A stretch of 64,000 nucleotides of DNA, taken from the NCBI RefSeq assembly GCF_937616625.2, contig NC_065571.1:55909651-55973650 (forward strand). Reading direction: 5' to 3'. This document shows positions 32,881 to 45,329 of this stretch, one piece after another. The DNA comes from Mercurialis annua. Its lineage: Eukaryota; Streptophyta; Magnoliopsida; Malpighiales; Euphorbiaceae. Position 1 is the first letter of the stretch; the number at the start of each line of letters is the position of its first letter. A program made the translations under genes and the position numbers. Under the pieces are notes generated by a model. The model made no database searches, had not been told where the DNA came from, and saw only the letters and a program-made list of their open reading frames with translations.

Positions 32881-34585
32881 AGCGAGATTTGTTTTTCTAA
32901 ACCCAAACTCTTTTCAATTTTCTATTTTTATCTTATTTCTTAGCTTTGGGGACATAGCTAGAAATAGTGTGAGGAGGGGGGAAGAAAAATTTATTTTTCG
33001 TTTGGGTTATTTTTCGGTGATTTATCTTTATTTTCAGTTTTAGTTTATTTTTATTAGGGTGTTATTTTCTTTTTAGTAGATTGTATTAGGTGTTAAATTA
33101 GTTTATTTCAAGGTCTTGTATCGTTTTAAATCGTTGTCTTTTAAATATGAAAGTGTTAGTTGATTTGGTGTGTATCTTAATTAATTTGTCAATCTTAGAT
33201 TTCCCCGAATCAATGAATGTATGAACGCGTTTTCTTAATTCGACAATTGATAAGCGATGCTTGCTTAATGACTTAATAATTCGTTGACATAATCCGATGA
33301 AATAAGGGTGAATTCAAAATTTAGACTTGTTCAAATCGTTGAAACATAATTGAATAACTTGATGCGGATTCATGACATGTTGATTGTTTATTTTTATAGT
33401 CGTTTTTAAACTTTTGGCATGAGTAGCATAATTTAAGTAGGAATTGAGTTTATGGCATAACACTACACACTTTTGAGAGTTTTGAGCTTAATTTCCTTGT
33501 TGTGAGTGGTGATTTCATGTTTTATTCCTAGAACTTGCTCGGTGTCCGTTTAAAGTTACACGATTGAGTTTTCAACAATTAGATGATTATGGCAATTAGG
33601 TATAACCTTTCTTTTAGACCACTTAAATAGACTACCCTTTATCCCTTAGATTACACCAATTTGAGCCTTAAACCTTTTTATTGTTTTTACCGTATTTTAC
33701 CCTTTACCGTTCTATGCTTTACCTCTTTTGTTTACCTTATCAACTTTATATATTATTTGTTATGACTATGATGAATATAGGTGATTAATAACTCGAGATT
33801 AATGAAAAGAGAAAGTGAACTACATTGTGCTTAAAAGATAAAGTTACGCCTTATAAAAGATTGAAAGAAAATAAAAAGAGATAGAAATTTGCAAGCAAAA
33901 GCTTCAAAAAGAAGAAAAATTCTGAGATTGCAAAAAGCAATGAGGAGAGCGTAATTCAAAAAAGAAAAGAAAGTTATAGGTTCACATAAACGCAAAACCG
34001 GAGTTAGATCAACCTAGAAGTTAATAGTAGTAATAAATAGTATATTAAGTTGATAATTAGCCTTTGTTTAACCTTTTTACCTACCCTTTACCTTAGCCAC
34101 ATTACAACCCAATAAAAGACCATATGATTTTTGTTGATTACCGAATCAAGTAGCGGAGTCCGGGACTATGAGCAAGCTTATGGTGAGTATTCATGTTTTC
34201 AATTGTGAGCTTTCTTTGTTATATACCCTACTTGTTGAAATATTAATGTCATTAGCTTAGTTTTTATTAAATTGTGCTATGATTTGCCTAAGTGAGAAAT
34301 TGATTATTTTCCATGTCCCGCAAGTGATAGTGAAGCTTGAAGTGTGATTCAATTTGACCTTGTACTAATGAGTTAGTAACCGTTGTTATATTGAATTATG
34401 TCATAAAATTATTATTGTTATTTGATTGCATCATTATTTAGTTGTCGGTTTTAGAAGTTTGTTTTTTATATTATTCATAGGGTCGGGGATTTCTTTGATT
34501 GATTTATTGTTAAGTTATATGCTAATGATTTCTAACATATTTTGTAGAGTAAGATTTATTTCTTGCTTGAGGACAAGCAAAGGTT
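32881..34585 (+). other. Athila-type 3' non-coding region
   Basis: About 1.7 kb of AT-rich sequence without frames, as usual for this group. It includes a purine-rich section at about 33820-33980. I see no further ORF. Confidence 0.8.
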
Positions 34586-34600
34586 AAGTGTGAGGAGGTT
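34586..34600 (+). promoter_or_regulatory. polypurine tract (Athila-type)
   Basis: AAGTGTGAGGAGGTT directly before the 3' LTR. Confidence 0.75.
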
Positions 34601-36155
34601 TGATAGGAGTATTTTACTCCTATATTTAGGGTCGATTTTAGTCGGTTTTCATCATGTGTAGTATTGTTTTTATACATTATTTGGCGTTTTTACGTTTAAT
34701 AGTGTTTGTTAGTGTTTTAGTGGAAATTAGGTGAAATACGACTATTTAGGGCAAAATTGTGATGGATTGCATGTACGAGTAAAAAGCGTAGCTTGCGGAC
34801 GAAGGAATTGAAGTTCACGAACGAGATTGAGGAAAAAAGGGGTTGTTCCCGTTCGAAAAAGAGGTTTCACGAACGGAAAACATGCAGAGTGAGCATAAGT
34901 CCCGAACGAAAAAGCCTTGTCCCGTTCGGGACTCAAGGAGGAATCAGATCTCAAAGCTTTCGGTCTACAGTTTTTTCGAACGTGAATGGTTTGTTCCGTT
35001 CGGGAAAGAAGAAAATTAGGCATGTCACGAACGGAACTATGGCTTCCCGAACGGGAAAGAAGAGAATTTGGCGTGCATCAGATTTTGAGTTAGACTGAAA
35101 TTCCTCCTCCAATTACAATTATAATTCCTATTACAAATTGATTTGTAATACGAATTAGAAGACTCCGGAACTTCTCCTACTATATAAAGACCTTGTACTA
35201 GACTCAATTTAATACGTAGAATAATTTAGACTACTTTAGTTTTATTTTCATTCTCTTAAAATAGCGTTTTAGCTTCTATTTCTCAGCAGTTTATAAGTAG
35301 TTTATTATTAGTTTCTGCAAAGAACGATTGTGAAGATTTCAAGTTTAATCTAGACGATTCTTCCGAAATTGACAACTCCGGTATTTATTGTTCTAATTAT
35401 GTTTAATTCTTCATCTTCTTCTTTGTTTAATTTAAGCTTAAGCATGTGTAACTAAATCCTTTGTTCGGGGATTGATATGAACATTTAGACTAGTTGTCGA
35501 ATTGGATTAGGATTTATTAAGTGAGTAAAATTGTGTTTTAATTACTAAGATTAATGCTTGAATTAATTTGATCACTTAGTTCATGATTTTGTGTTTAATT
35601 AACTAATTGAGAGATTGTTAATTAAATAGACATAGGTAATTAAAAACTTAGAGGAAAACACCGTGAGAGCGGGTTGGAATTTAGGTAGTCATTGAGTTTG
35701 CTTCATAATTACAATTTAGTTATTTAATTCAGTTTTAATATTGTGAGAGCAAGTTAATAATTGATTAGCTAATTAGGTTGTGATTTTATTTGAATCTTTG
35801 AGGCTTGAGAGAGCGGGATTCGGTGCATTAGAATAGCTCGATTCATAATAAAATCACTAAATAAATTTTGATCCATTCTTCTACTAGTTTATTTGGAATT
35901 ATCAATTCTTGAGCTTTTTACCATTATTGTTTAAACTTCAATTTATTTGTTTGATTTCAGATTTTTAGTCTAATTATTTGAGTTAATTCACTTTAGATTA
36001 TAATTAGTTTACACAAATCCATTTATTTTCCTACTAGCCAATTAGAGAATATTAGAAATTAGTTGTTTAGTTCATTGTTCCTTGTGGGATCGATACTTGG
36101 TCTTCCAAGTTATATTACTTGCGCGATATCGTACACTTGCGATTATTTGCCAACA
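34601..36155 (+). repeat. Athila-type 3' LTR
   Basis: 1555 bp, the same length as the 5' LTR. I count about five substitutions (e.g. CAGTGG to TAGTGG near the start, GCAGCAG to GCATCAG, AGCATTT to AGCGTTT). Followed by TSD CCTTA. Confidence 0.95.
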
Positions 36156-36635
36156 CCTTACAACCGAATTCAATAAGCTTCCACCAAAGCTTTCTTTTTT
36201 AATAGAAGTCCACCAACAATTCATGCAAGACAAACATAATAAAAAATTAGAAAATCAAATCACCAATAGATCAAGAACCAACCCTCAAGCTGCCCCTAAA
36301 ACACAAGATACCAAATCAGCATATTCCCTCATAACTCAATCGAAATTAATAAGCTTCCACTAAAGACTTTTCGTTTTCATTAGAAATCCACCAGTAGTTC
36401 ATGCAAAACAGAGGACAAAAATCAAAAATCCATAACCACATCAGACATAAACAAAGAAACGAACACAATACTTCCATAAATTACAAATAAATACCAAAGC
36501 CTTTATCTTAAATCTCAGTCTATAACAGAGAAATACCCAGATCCCTGTATACCAAAAAGAAAACAAGATAGAGGTTAGAAATATGAAAAAAAAATCAATT
36601 TAAAGGTTAAACAAACTTAGATCCAGTGAGATTAC

Positions 36636-37056
36636 CTTAAAAATCCATCGATTAAACCTCAGCAAACCAAAACCCTAACATGCAACCATCACTTTCTTTG
36701 ATTAAAGCTCTGCGAACCAGGTGACAGAGAAGAGAGAACCACAAAGCCTTCGAGAGGAAGATGAGAGCTTCAATCGACAGAAAGTATGAGAACCATAGAG
36801 AGGAACATGATAGGAAACTGCTAGGGCTAGGGTTGAAGATGATAGGATTTAATCGACAGAAAATATGAGAGATTTAGATAGATGAGAGGTTCAATAGACA
36901 GAGAGGATCATGATTTATGAGAGATTGAGTTGAGATTTGAGAGGATTAGGGTTTAGAGAAATCAGAGAAATCAGAGAGAAGAGACGAGAGAGAGAGTAAA
37001 GTGAGAGAGCGACTGAAAGAAAATGAGGGTTAGGGTTAGAAAAAAGGGTTTATATA
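36636..37056 (-). promoter_or_regulatory. hAT transposase promoter and non-coding first exon
   Basis: A minus-strand TATA (TATATAAA, 37049-37056) is followed by a leader with AAACCCTAA telo-box-like motifs (about 36946 and 36670), common in plant 5' regions. A donor-like AAG/GTAATC occurs at 36635/36636. It pairs with the acceptor next to the start ATG at 23327, giving a 5' untranslated intron that now holds the Athila-type element. Inferred from sequence pattern. Confidence 0.5.
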
Positions 37057-37325
37057 CTAGGGGTAGTTAGTTAGGGTTATAATTATTGGGGATGTTAATG
37101 GGACTTTTACCTATACTCAAAACGGCGCCGTTTTGAATATCGGTTTTTCGGTTCGGTTCGGTTAACCGAGACCTAAAACCAAATCATCTCCATAAACCGA
37201 GATTTTTAAAACTTCTACACCAAATCACTCCAAATTAACCATTTTAACCACTCCACATATTTTTTCGGTTTAATCTGGTTCGGTTAAACGATTTGGTTCG
37301 GTTTTTACACACCCCTAGGAACAAC

Positions 37326-39711
37326 ATAATAAAAATCAAAATAGAGGAACCCAATGCATTAGAATATAAAATGAGATTCTAAAAAAAGAATCGAGCTTGC
37401 TCATATCCGAAGTTTTGATTTTCACTTTGAATTTGAAATCAATGTCTATATAAATTTAGTGTACATATAACAAACACTTGGAGTGCATAATTTTTTTCTC
37501 AAATAAAATAAAATTTTGGGTTTAATCAGAAAACGATTTCAATCGATTTAAATTTGGAATCGATTTCAATCTAAAATTGATTTCTAGCTTCAATAGATTT
37601 CAATCGATTTTCAAGAGCTTTGATTGTAAAATTTAAAAAAAATTAAGAAGAAGAAGATGAACTTACCATTGATTTTGAGCTTGGATCTCTGTTTTTTGAT
37701 GTTAGATGAAATCGCACTTGATTTCTTGTTGTAGAAATCGGGATTTGTAAGATCACGTGTTGGATGCAAATGTTTTGAAGAATACATATAAAAATAATTT
37801 CCAAAATTTAAAAAGTGTTGATCCCAAAATAAAAGAAACATTCGTATTATTGAGATTATAATGCCCAATTTTGATAGTTTTCAACTTTTTCCTATTTTTT
37901 AGTCCCAAGCATTAATTTGAAAGCACTATAATTATATTTTATTTATATTATAATGCTTCTTCTATCCTTAAAAAAATTATATTTTTACATAACAATTGAG
38001 AAATGGCAGAAAGCGGATTTTGGCTATATAGTAAAAAAGCGCAAAAGACTGAGGGATGTATAATAGAAGTATATATTAATTTATTTTATTTAGATAATCT
38101 AAATTTTTTAATACCCGTATTTGTCCTAAACTGCCTATCAATTTGAAACGAAGGGAGTATATAATAGGAGTATTAGCAAAACAAGTTCTAACTTTTCAAC
38201 TTTTTAGCAATCTAATTTTATTTTTCAAAACGTTATAATAAAAATTCCAACCTTTCTCATTTTTACATTTTCTAACCATTTTTTATTTAAGAACATGTTT
38301 TGCATACTTGGCTACCAAATTTTGTTGCCTCGTATATTCAGTGCCACATATCTAGAAGTGGTAAATGGATGGATATGGGTGGGGTTTAAATAGATAGGGT
38401 TAACCATTTATGATCCAATTTTAAAATTTATGAATATTATTTTTGAAATTTAAAATTTATTTGGCATTTTAAAAAACTAAAATACTCTTAAATTGAAATG
38501 TGTCATTCGATCCAATTTTAAAAACTAAAATTCTCTAGAAATGGCAGAAAGCGGATTTAGATTTTCATTTAATATGGTGATAATTTTTGTCTTTTTGTGA
38601 TTTGTATTATCTTTTTACGATATTTCTTATAATTAATGAGGGTATACTTGACAATTACTTAATAAGATAAATATTTAGTGCCTATAATTTGAGACAGAAA
38701 ATTTTAAAATATGTCTATCAATTTGTACGGAGAGAGTATTATTGATAATGTTTTTATCCTTTTTTTTGTTTTATTACCTATATATGGATTTATCTATCCT
38801 ATATCCTCTTCAAATGGTGAATTTTTCAAGGTACATCTTCTTCGTCTCTTTAACAAAATTTTAGTTTTTACGGTTCGAAATTTTTGCTCTTTAATATCAA
38901 CTAGGGTATTTCGTATAGAAATTAATCAGAACATGTGTGTCATCGAAACTAGAATTTTTTTGCATTTTCATTTAAAAGATTTCTTTATAATTTTTTACAG
39001 CTTAAATCTAGCTAGTTCTCTAAATTAATAATAGATTTCAGAGTCTCTGTATGGTAATTATTTAAATTTGTGAATTTTATTCACTTGACTGAATTTATTT
39101 TCATATTTAGGTTTGTAAAATTTATATAGAATGACATACTAGAATTGAGACTCATAGACAATATTTATCAATCAAATGAAACCAATTTTTGATAAAAGAA
39201 AAAAATTACGACTAATTTTAAAATATTACATAACTAGTAAAAAGAAGGCTTAATAGTGAAAAAAATTCATACATTTATGACTTATTGCAATTTAATCCAA
39301 ATTTTTAATTTTTGTAATAATAGCTAAATTGCATTTTTTTGTGATAATAGACAAATTGGTGGTCAAACTTGTTATTTTCAATCAGGCTATTATTTTTTGA
39401 TGAATATGTATATTAAACACAAAAAGTGGCAAAAAAATTCAAAATTATTTAAAAACTTTCACACACAAAATGCAATTTGACAATTGTTGCAATTAAAAAA
39501 AATACAATTTTACTATTATTATAAAAATAAAAGGTTTGGATTAAATTACGATAAATTTTAAGAATTTGGATTTTTTTATTATAAGAAATACTAAGAAAGT
39601 TAATTTGGTTGTAATTAATTGATAAAAGATAGGGAGGTTAATAGCTTGTTTAGCTAGTTAGTAGTTATGGCAGAACTATAATTATGGAGCTAATTCTAAT
39701 TGGAGTTTCTA
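37326..39711. other. AT-rich sequence, first copy of a local duplicated block
   Basis: No coding frame of note. From about 38711 it matches 58050 onward and, from 38940, 53219 onward: this is unit C of the direct repeats. Stowaway-like termini occur at 38050-38155 and 38560-38740. The former is inverted relative to the copy at 57809-58076, and both pieces adjoin an AAATGGCAGAAAGCGGATTT repeat (about 38000 and 38540). Confidence 0.6.
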
Positions 39712-42700
39712 GCTAGTTGTACCATGAGATTTTATGTTTCATATAAATTACAAGTTTTACTAAATATGGTTATTAAATGAGTGGGGACGTTGCCTAATGA
39801 ACGCAAAAATGTAAATACCGTATAGTTAAGCCGGTGAGAGTTGAATTTTCGGCCCTTGAAGGTGTTTGTTTCTTTCTAGATTAATTTTGTCCTGTTAATT
39901 TCTTTTATTTGTTAAAATAAAATAAGATATAGTAGTAATATTCTTGTCTTGTGATGATACAAATATAAAAAAATCACAAGCATATCTCAGGCATAGATAA
40001 ATATTATTAAATTATTAATAATAGATTATATTATCATCATACAAACAATTAATTTTATCAAAACATTGATAACAATATTGGAAAATATTTAAAAATAACT
40101 TAGATTGCACAAATATTAAAAATTAAATTATAAAATACGCATTATAATTATAACCTCATGTTATATCAATATTAAATATATATAAAATAATTGTAAAATA
40201 TATAATACAAATCAAAATTACATATTGAATTATTTTATCAAAATTTAAATGTTATAAGCGTTGGGCAGCTGCTAGGTCGTGAATTTAAATCCTCTCGTAA
40301 ACACTCCTCTCCAATTATAAAAAAAAGGTCTATATAAATATCATTTACATACGTAGCACGTGATCAAATACTAGTCTTTCTATGTATGTGTGCAGTATTC
40401 GGTTGAAACCGAATTAACCAACCAAACCAAACCAAAATTTTAATTAGGTTTGGTTTTTGGTTAATTTGGTTCGGTTTTAGTTTCGGTTTTATTTTTAAAA
40501 AATTTAGTTAATTCGATCAGTTCAGTTTGGAATTTTTAAATTAACCGAACTGACTGAAAAACCAAATAAAATATATTTAGTGTTATTTTTATAAGTTTTT
40601 TTAAAAATAGTTGAGGTAAATTTTGTTATTTTTTAGGATTTAGTTACTAAATGCCTTTGAAATTGTACGACAATTAATATTAAAATTATTTTTTAATATA
40701 ATTAATATAATAAAATTCGGTTATTTTGATTAACCAAAATAACCGACCAAACTGATATGCTAGTTGTACCATGAGATTTTATGTTTCATATAAATTACAA
40801 GTTTTACTTAAATATGGTTATTAAATGAGTGGAGACGTTGCCTAATGAACGCAAAAATGTAAATACCGTATAGTTAAGCCGGTGAGAGTTGAATTTTTGG
40901 CCCTTGAAGGTGTTTGTTTCTTTCTAGATTAATTTTGTCCTGTTAATTTCTTTTATTTGTTAAAATAAAATGAGATATAGTAGTAATATTCTTGTCTTGG
41001 GATGATACAAATATAAAAAAAACACAAGCATATCTCAGGCATACATAAATATTATTAAATTATTAATAATAGATTATATTATCATCATACAAACAATTAA
41101 TTTTATCAAAACATTGATAACAATATTGGAAAATATTTAAAAATAACTTAGATTGCACAAATATTAAAAATTAAATTATAAAATACGCATTATAATTATA
41201 ACCTCATGTTATATCAATATTAAATATATATAAAATAATTGTAAAATATATAATACAAATCAAAATTACATATTGAATTATTTTATCAAAATTTAAATGT
41301 TATAAGCGTTGGGCAGCTGCTAGGTCGTGAATTTAAATCCTCTCGTAAACACTCCTCTCCAATTATAAAAAAAAGGTCTATATAAATATCATTTACATAC
41401 GTAGCACGTGATCAAATACTAGTCTTTCTATGTATGTGTGCAGTATTCGGTTGAAACCGAATTAACCGACCAAACCAAACCAAAATTTTAATTAGGTTTG
41501 GTTTTTGGTTAATTTGGTTCGGTTTTAGTTTCGGTTTTATTTTTAAAAAATTTAGTTAATTCGATCAGTTCAGTTTGGAATTTTTAAATTAACCGAACTG
41601 ACTGAAAAACCAAATAAAATATATTTAGTGTTATTTTTATAAGTTTTTTTAAAAATAGTTGAGGTAAATTTTGTTATTTTTTAGGATTTAGTTACTAAAT
41701 GCCTTTGAAATTGTACGACAATTAATATTAAAATTATTTTTTAATATAATTAATATAATAAAATTCGGTTATTTTGATTAACCAAAATAACCGACCAAAC
41801 TGATATGCTAGTTGTACCATGAGATTTTATGTTTCATATAAATTACAAGTTTTACTTAAATATGGTTATTAAATGAGTGGAGACGTTGCCTAATGAACGC
41901 AAAAATGTAAATACCGTATAGTTAAGCCGGTGAGAGTTGAATTTTTCGCCCTTGAAGGTGTTTGTTTCTTTCTAGATTAATTTTGTCCTGTTAATTTCTT
42001 TTATTTGTTAAAATAAAATGAGATATAGTAGTAATATTCTTGTCTTGGGATGATACAAATATAAAAAAAACACAAGCATATCTCAGGCATACATAAATAT
42101 TATTAAATTATTAATAATAGATTATATTATCATCATACAAACAATTAATTTTATCAAAACATTGATAACAATATTGGAAAATATTTAAAAATAACTTAGA
42201 TTGCACAAATATTAAAAATTAAATTATAAAATACGCATTATAATTATAACCTCATGTTATATCAATATTAAATATATATAAAATAATTGTAAAATATATA
42301 ATACAAATCAAAATTACATATTGAATTATTTTATCAAAATTTAAATGTTATAAGCGTTGGGCAGCTGCTAGGTCGTGAATTTAAATCCTCTCGTAAACAC
42401 TCTTCTCCAATTATCAAAAAAAAAGGTCTATATAAATATCATTTACATACGTAGCACGTGAACAAATACTGGTCTTTCTATGTATGTGTGTAGTATTCGG
42501 TTGAAACCGAATTAACCGACCAAACCAACCCAAAATTTTAATTAGGTTTGGTTTTTGGTTAATTTGATTCGGTTTTAGTTTCGATTTTTATTTTTAAAAA
42601 ATTTAGTTAATTCGATCAGTTCAGTTTGGAATTTTCAAATTAACCGAACTGACTGAAAAACCAAATAAAATATATTTAGTGTTATTTTTATAAGTTTTTT

Positions 42701-42860
42701 TAAAAAAAATTGAGGTAAATTTTGTTATTTTTTTAGGATTTAGTTACTAAATGCCCTTGAAATTGTACGTTAATTATAAATTAATATTAAAATTATTTTT
42801 TTAATATAATTAATATAATAAAATTCGGTTATTTAGATTAACCAAAATAACCGACCAAAC
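39712..42860 (+). repeat. three direct copies of a ~1047-bp segment
   Basis: TAGTTGTACCATGAG recurs at 39714, 40761 and 41809, giving periods of 1047 and 1048 bp with near-identity across each unit. Each unit holds flanking DNA plus the left ~370 bp of a hAT MITE. Only the last copy continues into the MITE's right end. The junctions read CTGATATGCTAG and have little homology. Confidence 0.93.
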
Positions 42861-42966
42861 TGAAATATTATTTTGATTCGGTTTCGGTTCGGTTTAGATT
42901 CGATTTCGGTTTCAAAAATTTCTAATATCTCGGGTCGGTGACCAAACCTACCGATGCACACCCCTG
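40385..42966. mobile_element. hAT MITE split by the triplication
   Basis: Left end TATGTGTGCAGTATTCGG, right end CCGATGCACACCCCTG. Flanks TTTCTATG and TTTCTATA agree at 7 of 8 positions. The single-copy version at 56766-57256 shows the original ~0.5-kb structure. Confidence 0.75.
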
Positions 42967-43718
42967 TTTCTATATACCTATCTATACTATAACAACTCTA
43001 TATGTGGGTGGAAGGGGAGGCAATTTACAATATTAACCTTCAGTAAAATTTGATTAAGTAGTTTCTAATTCTAATCATATAAAATACAAATTACATAAGC
43101 TAGTGTTTTACTTCAATAAAACATGTGACATCCGAGGAAGTCCTTGTCTTGCACTCTGGATCAATCTCTTAAGGCTAGGTGGTTTTCTTGTAGTGGTTAA
43201 AATTGAAGCTCATTTTAGCAATTGTTTTCTTTTTTCAAAACAATTTGTGTAAGTTATAATTTTAAAAAAATAACAATTAGATTTGTACATTGTTATTTTA
43301 TTTTCGTATAAATTACATATATATCATTTAAATTTTACATGTAGATTTCATAATTGCATTTGCACGATATAGATTAGTTTCAAATTATATTTATGCTAAA
43401 TTTATCGACAAAATTAATGTGTATAAAAACTACATTATAGCATTAAACTTAAGATGTTTAATTATAAATTATTTAATTATGGGGTACCTCCCAATTTGCT
43501 TGATCAATAAATTAGTTATATATGATGAATCCTATAAATATTATGTATGTGCTATAATTTAAATTTAAGTAAAAATAATTTTTATTTATCTATTAAAATT
43601 AAAGTAATATATATAATAATGTAAGTTCATATGCCAAACCAATTCCTATTAACAGCCTCCACTCACTCCTCCATCCTCCGCTGCCACATCCTTTCATGGA
43701 CTCTGCTATGCCGTGGGA
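42967..43718. other. AT-rich flank of the duplicated block
   Basis: 42967-43405 matches 57257-57665 (unit B). A GC-richer stretch (43660-43718) lies next to the copia insertion and has no recognisable gene. Confidence 0.6.
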
Positions 43719-43723
43719 GATAA

Positions 43724-44308
43724 TGTTGCAACAATTGCTGTTGAAACTTAGAATTCTGAAAAGGCTGAGTCGCGGACAAGGTCGCTCTCTTTTAGACGTT
43801 TCGCGGCTCAGCTCGAAGGTGCAAAGCTGACGATCAACTACGTCGTCCCCAGAATAAAACAGCCGAACTACTGCCACCACTGCACTGTGATGACAGCTCA
43901 AAAACACTTATTCTGATTGCTCAAGATCGGAATTATAAACACTGATGTGTTTTTCTTTACTCTAGACTGAGCTCTGGTTTCTGGTGTACCTCACAAATGA
44001 GAGGACTGCCTCTATTTATAGGAAAGTTGAAGGGGACAAAACATTAAAAGCCATTAAAACTGAAACCAGGCCAGGCCAGGCCAGGCCGGCCGACCGGACG
44101 GACGGCGCGCGTGTGTGGTAAATCGGTAAGGATTTAACTCCTAACCCACTCACAAAACTGGGTATCCCTTGGGGCCCAAACCCAAGTGAGTAAACCACTC
44201 CATATAAACCCATGATAAGTCACACTCCTTACCAATGTGGGAATTAATGCACTTTCCTTATTTTGGATTTTTCACACTAAAGTGCGTTCACACACACTTA
44301 TTTCAACA
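43724..44308 (-). repeat. copia 3' LTR, 585 bp
   Basis: On the minus strand starts TGTTGAAATAAGTG and ends ATTGTTGCAACA. Lacks about 90 bp present in the 5' LTR (around 50190-50280) and has a CCAGG repeat there instead. Confidence 0.9.
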
Positions 44309-44320
44309 ATCCCCCACTTG
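44309..44320 (-). promoter_or_regulatory. copia polypurine tract
   Basis: Minus strand CAAGTGGGGGAT touching the 3' LTR. Confidence 0.8.
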
Positions 44321-44827
44321 AAAAATTTTAAAATATCTCGAGCAATTTCTGTATCAATAAGATTGTGCATAAGCAAAAGTATCTTTCGATTTGAACTTTT
44401 GCGTAGTGAGTAGGATTCTGATTCAACAAGAGTGACTCGTAGTCTTGAACTCTATCTCGGACATCAAACCACACACAACCTTTTCATTAAGTGTACTCAA
44501 AAGCCCGTGCATTTATGGCCCTGCACGTCTATCCCAGTTTAGTGAACGCTCTAAAAAATTTTGCCTAAAAAAAATTTCATGGAAAGCGGCCCCACTTCCA
44601 CATTCACAAAGGTGAAGCTATCAAGAGTACTCCTGTAGCTAGGTACTCCACTCCATATGGAGCATAGACTTCATTAAGAGATTCTATTAACTCATCCTCT
44701 AATCGCTTCAGGAATCAAGCTTCGATATTGCATGTTCTGGCTCATATCAATCATAACTTGTTATTACCCATTGAATCTATTTCTTGGGATCTCCAGTCAG
44801 TTAGGTCGGGTTACCATTATGAATGAC

Positions 44828-45329
44828 TCATTCTATAGGCAATAGTCCCATTCCCTTGGAAGTTCTATGGACTTTCTCTCTAGCTAATCCTTTCGTCAAA
44901 GGATCTGCTAAGTTATCATCAGTGCGTACATGATCCACTCTAACAGCTCCTGTTGAGATAAATTCTCTAACAGTGCTGTGCTTACGACGTATCTGTCGTT
45001 TCTTACCGTTATATTAACGGTTCTCAATTTTTGCAATAGCCGCGGTACTATCGCAATGGATCAACACAGCTGGTATCGGTCTTTCCCATAAAGGAATCTC
45101 AGTTAGCAGGCTTCTTAGCCATCCTGTTTCTTCACTAGTAGCAGCTAGTGCTATCATTTCTGACTCCATCGTAGATTGAGCCAAAATCGTCTGTTTCTTT
45201 GATTTCCAAGAAACAGCTCCACCAGCTATACTAAAGATATAGCCGCTCGTAGCTTTGGAATCATCTGACAATTTATTCCAATCTGCATCACTGTACCCTT
45301 CAAGTACAGCAGGATGCTTCTGATAATGT
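44828..45329 (-). pseudogene. pol: copia RNase H, C-terminal part of pol
   Basis: Continues the pol frame after the inserted LTR (downstream on the minus strand). It begins with GYSDADWN, the RNase H catalytic Asp context, then [23 protein letters not shown] and [10 protein letters not shown] with the catalytic Glu, and HCDSTAAI with the third Asp. A stop codon (TAA at 45011-45013) interrupts the frame after KIENR. The next residues still read as copia RNase H end (NGKKRQIRRKHSTVREFI, DNLADPLTKGL) until a natural TGA at 44828. So this part has one nonsense mutation besides the LTR insertion. Confidence 0.92.

Larger units (their letters stand above)
23451..36155 (+). mobile_element. Athila-type Ty3/gypsy retrotransposon, full length (12.7 kb)
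   Basis: Two 1555-bp LTRs with about five differences by eye, perfect 5-bp TSD CCTTA (23446-23450 and 36156-36160), primer-binding site complementary to tRNA-Asp(GUC), an unbroken gag-pol frame, a second ORF in the env position, and a polypurine tract. It sits in the 5' untranslated intron of the hAT transposase gene. No disabling lesion is visible, so the element may be autonomous. The lineage call rests on LTR length, primer type, total length and the extra ORF after pol. Confidence 0.94.
19284..37317 (-). mobile_element. hAT DNA transposon with nested LTR insertions
   Basis: The left end starts TAGGGGTGTGCAC and the right end is the inverse (ACACCCCTA). Both are followed inward by many CGGTT/AACCG subterminal motifs. 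Flanks are TGAACAAC (19276-19283) and GGAACAAC (37318-37325), an 8-bp TSD with 7/8 match. Inside, on the minus strand, are a TATA box, a non-coding first exon, a BED/hAT transposase gene and its last exon at 20462. A solo LTR (22110-22732) and an Athila-type element (23451-36155) are inserted. Without these two (and one TSD copy each) the hAT is about 4.7 kb. The transposase is broken, so the element is not autonomous now. Confidence 0.88.

Noticed and set aside
36082..36363. 93-codon plus-strand frame
   Set aside because: Crosses the 3' LTR/TSD junction at 36155-36160 and contains no domain.
43599..43907. 102-codon minus-strand frame
   Set aside because: It crosses the copia LTR end and TSD at 43719-43724, so it cannot be a native gene.
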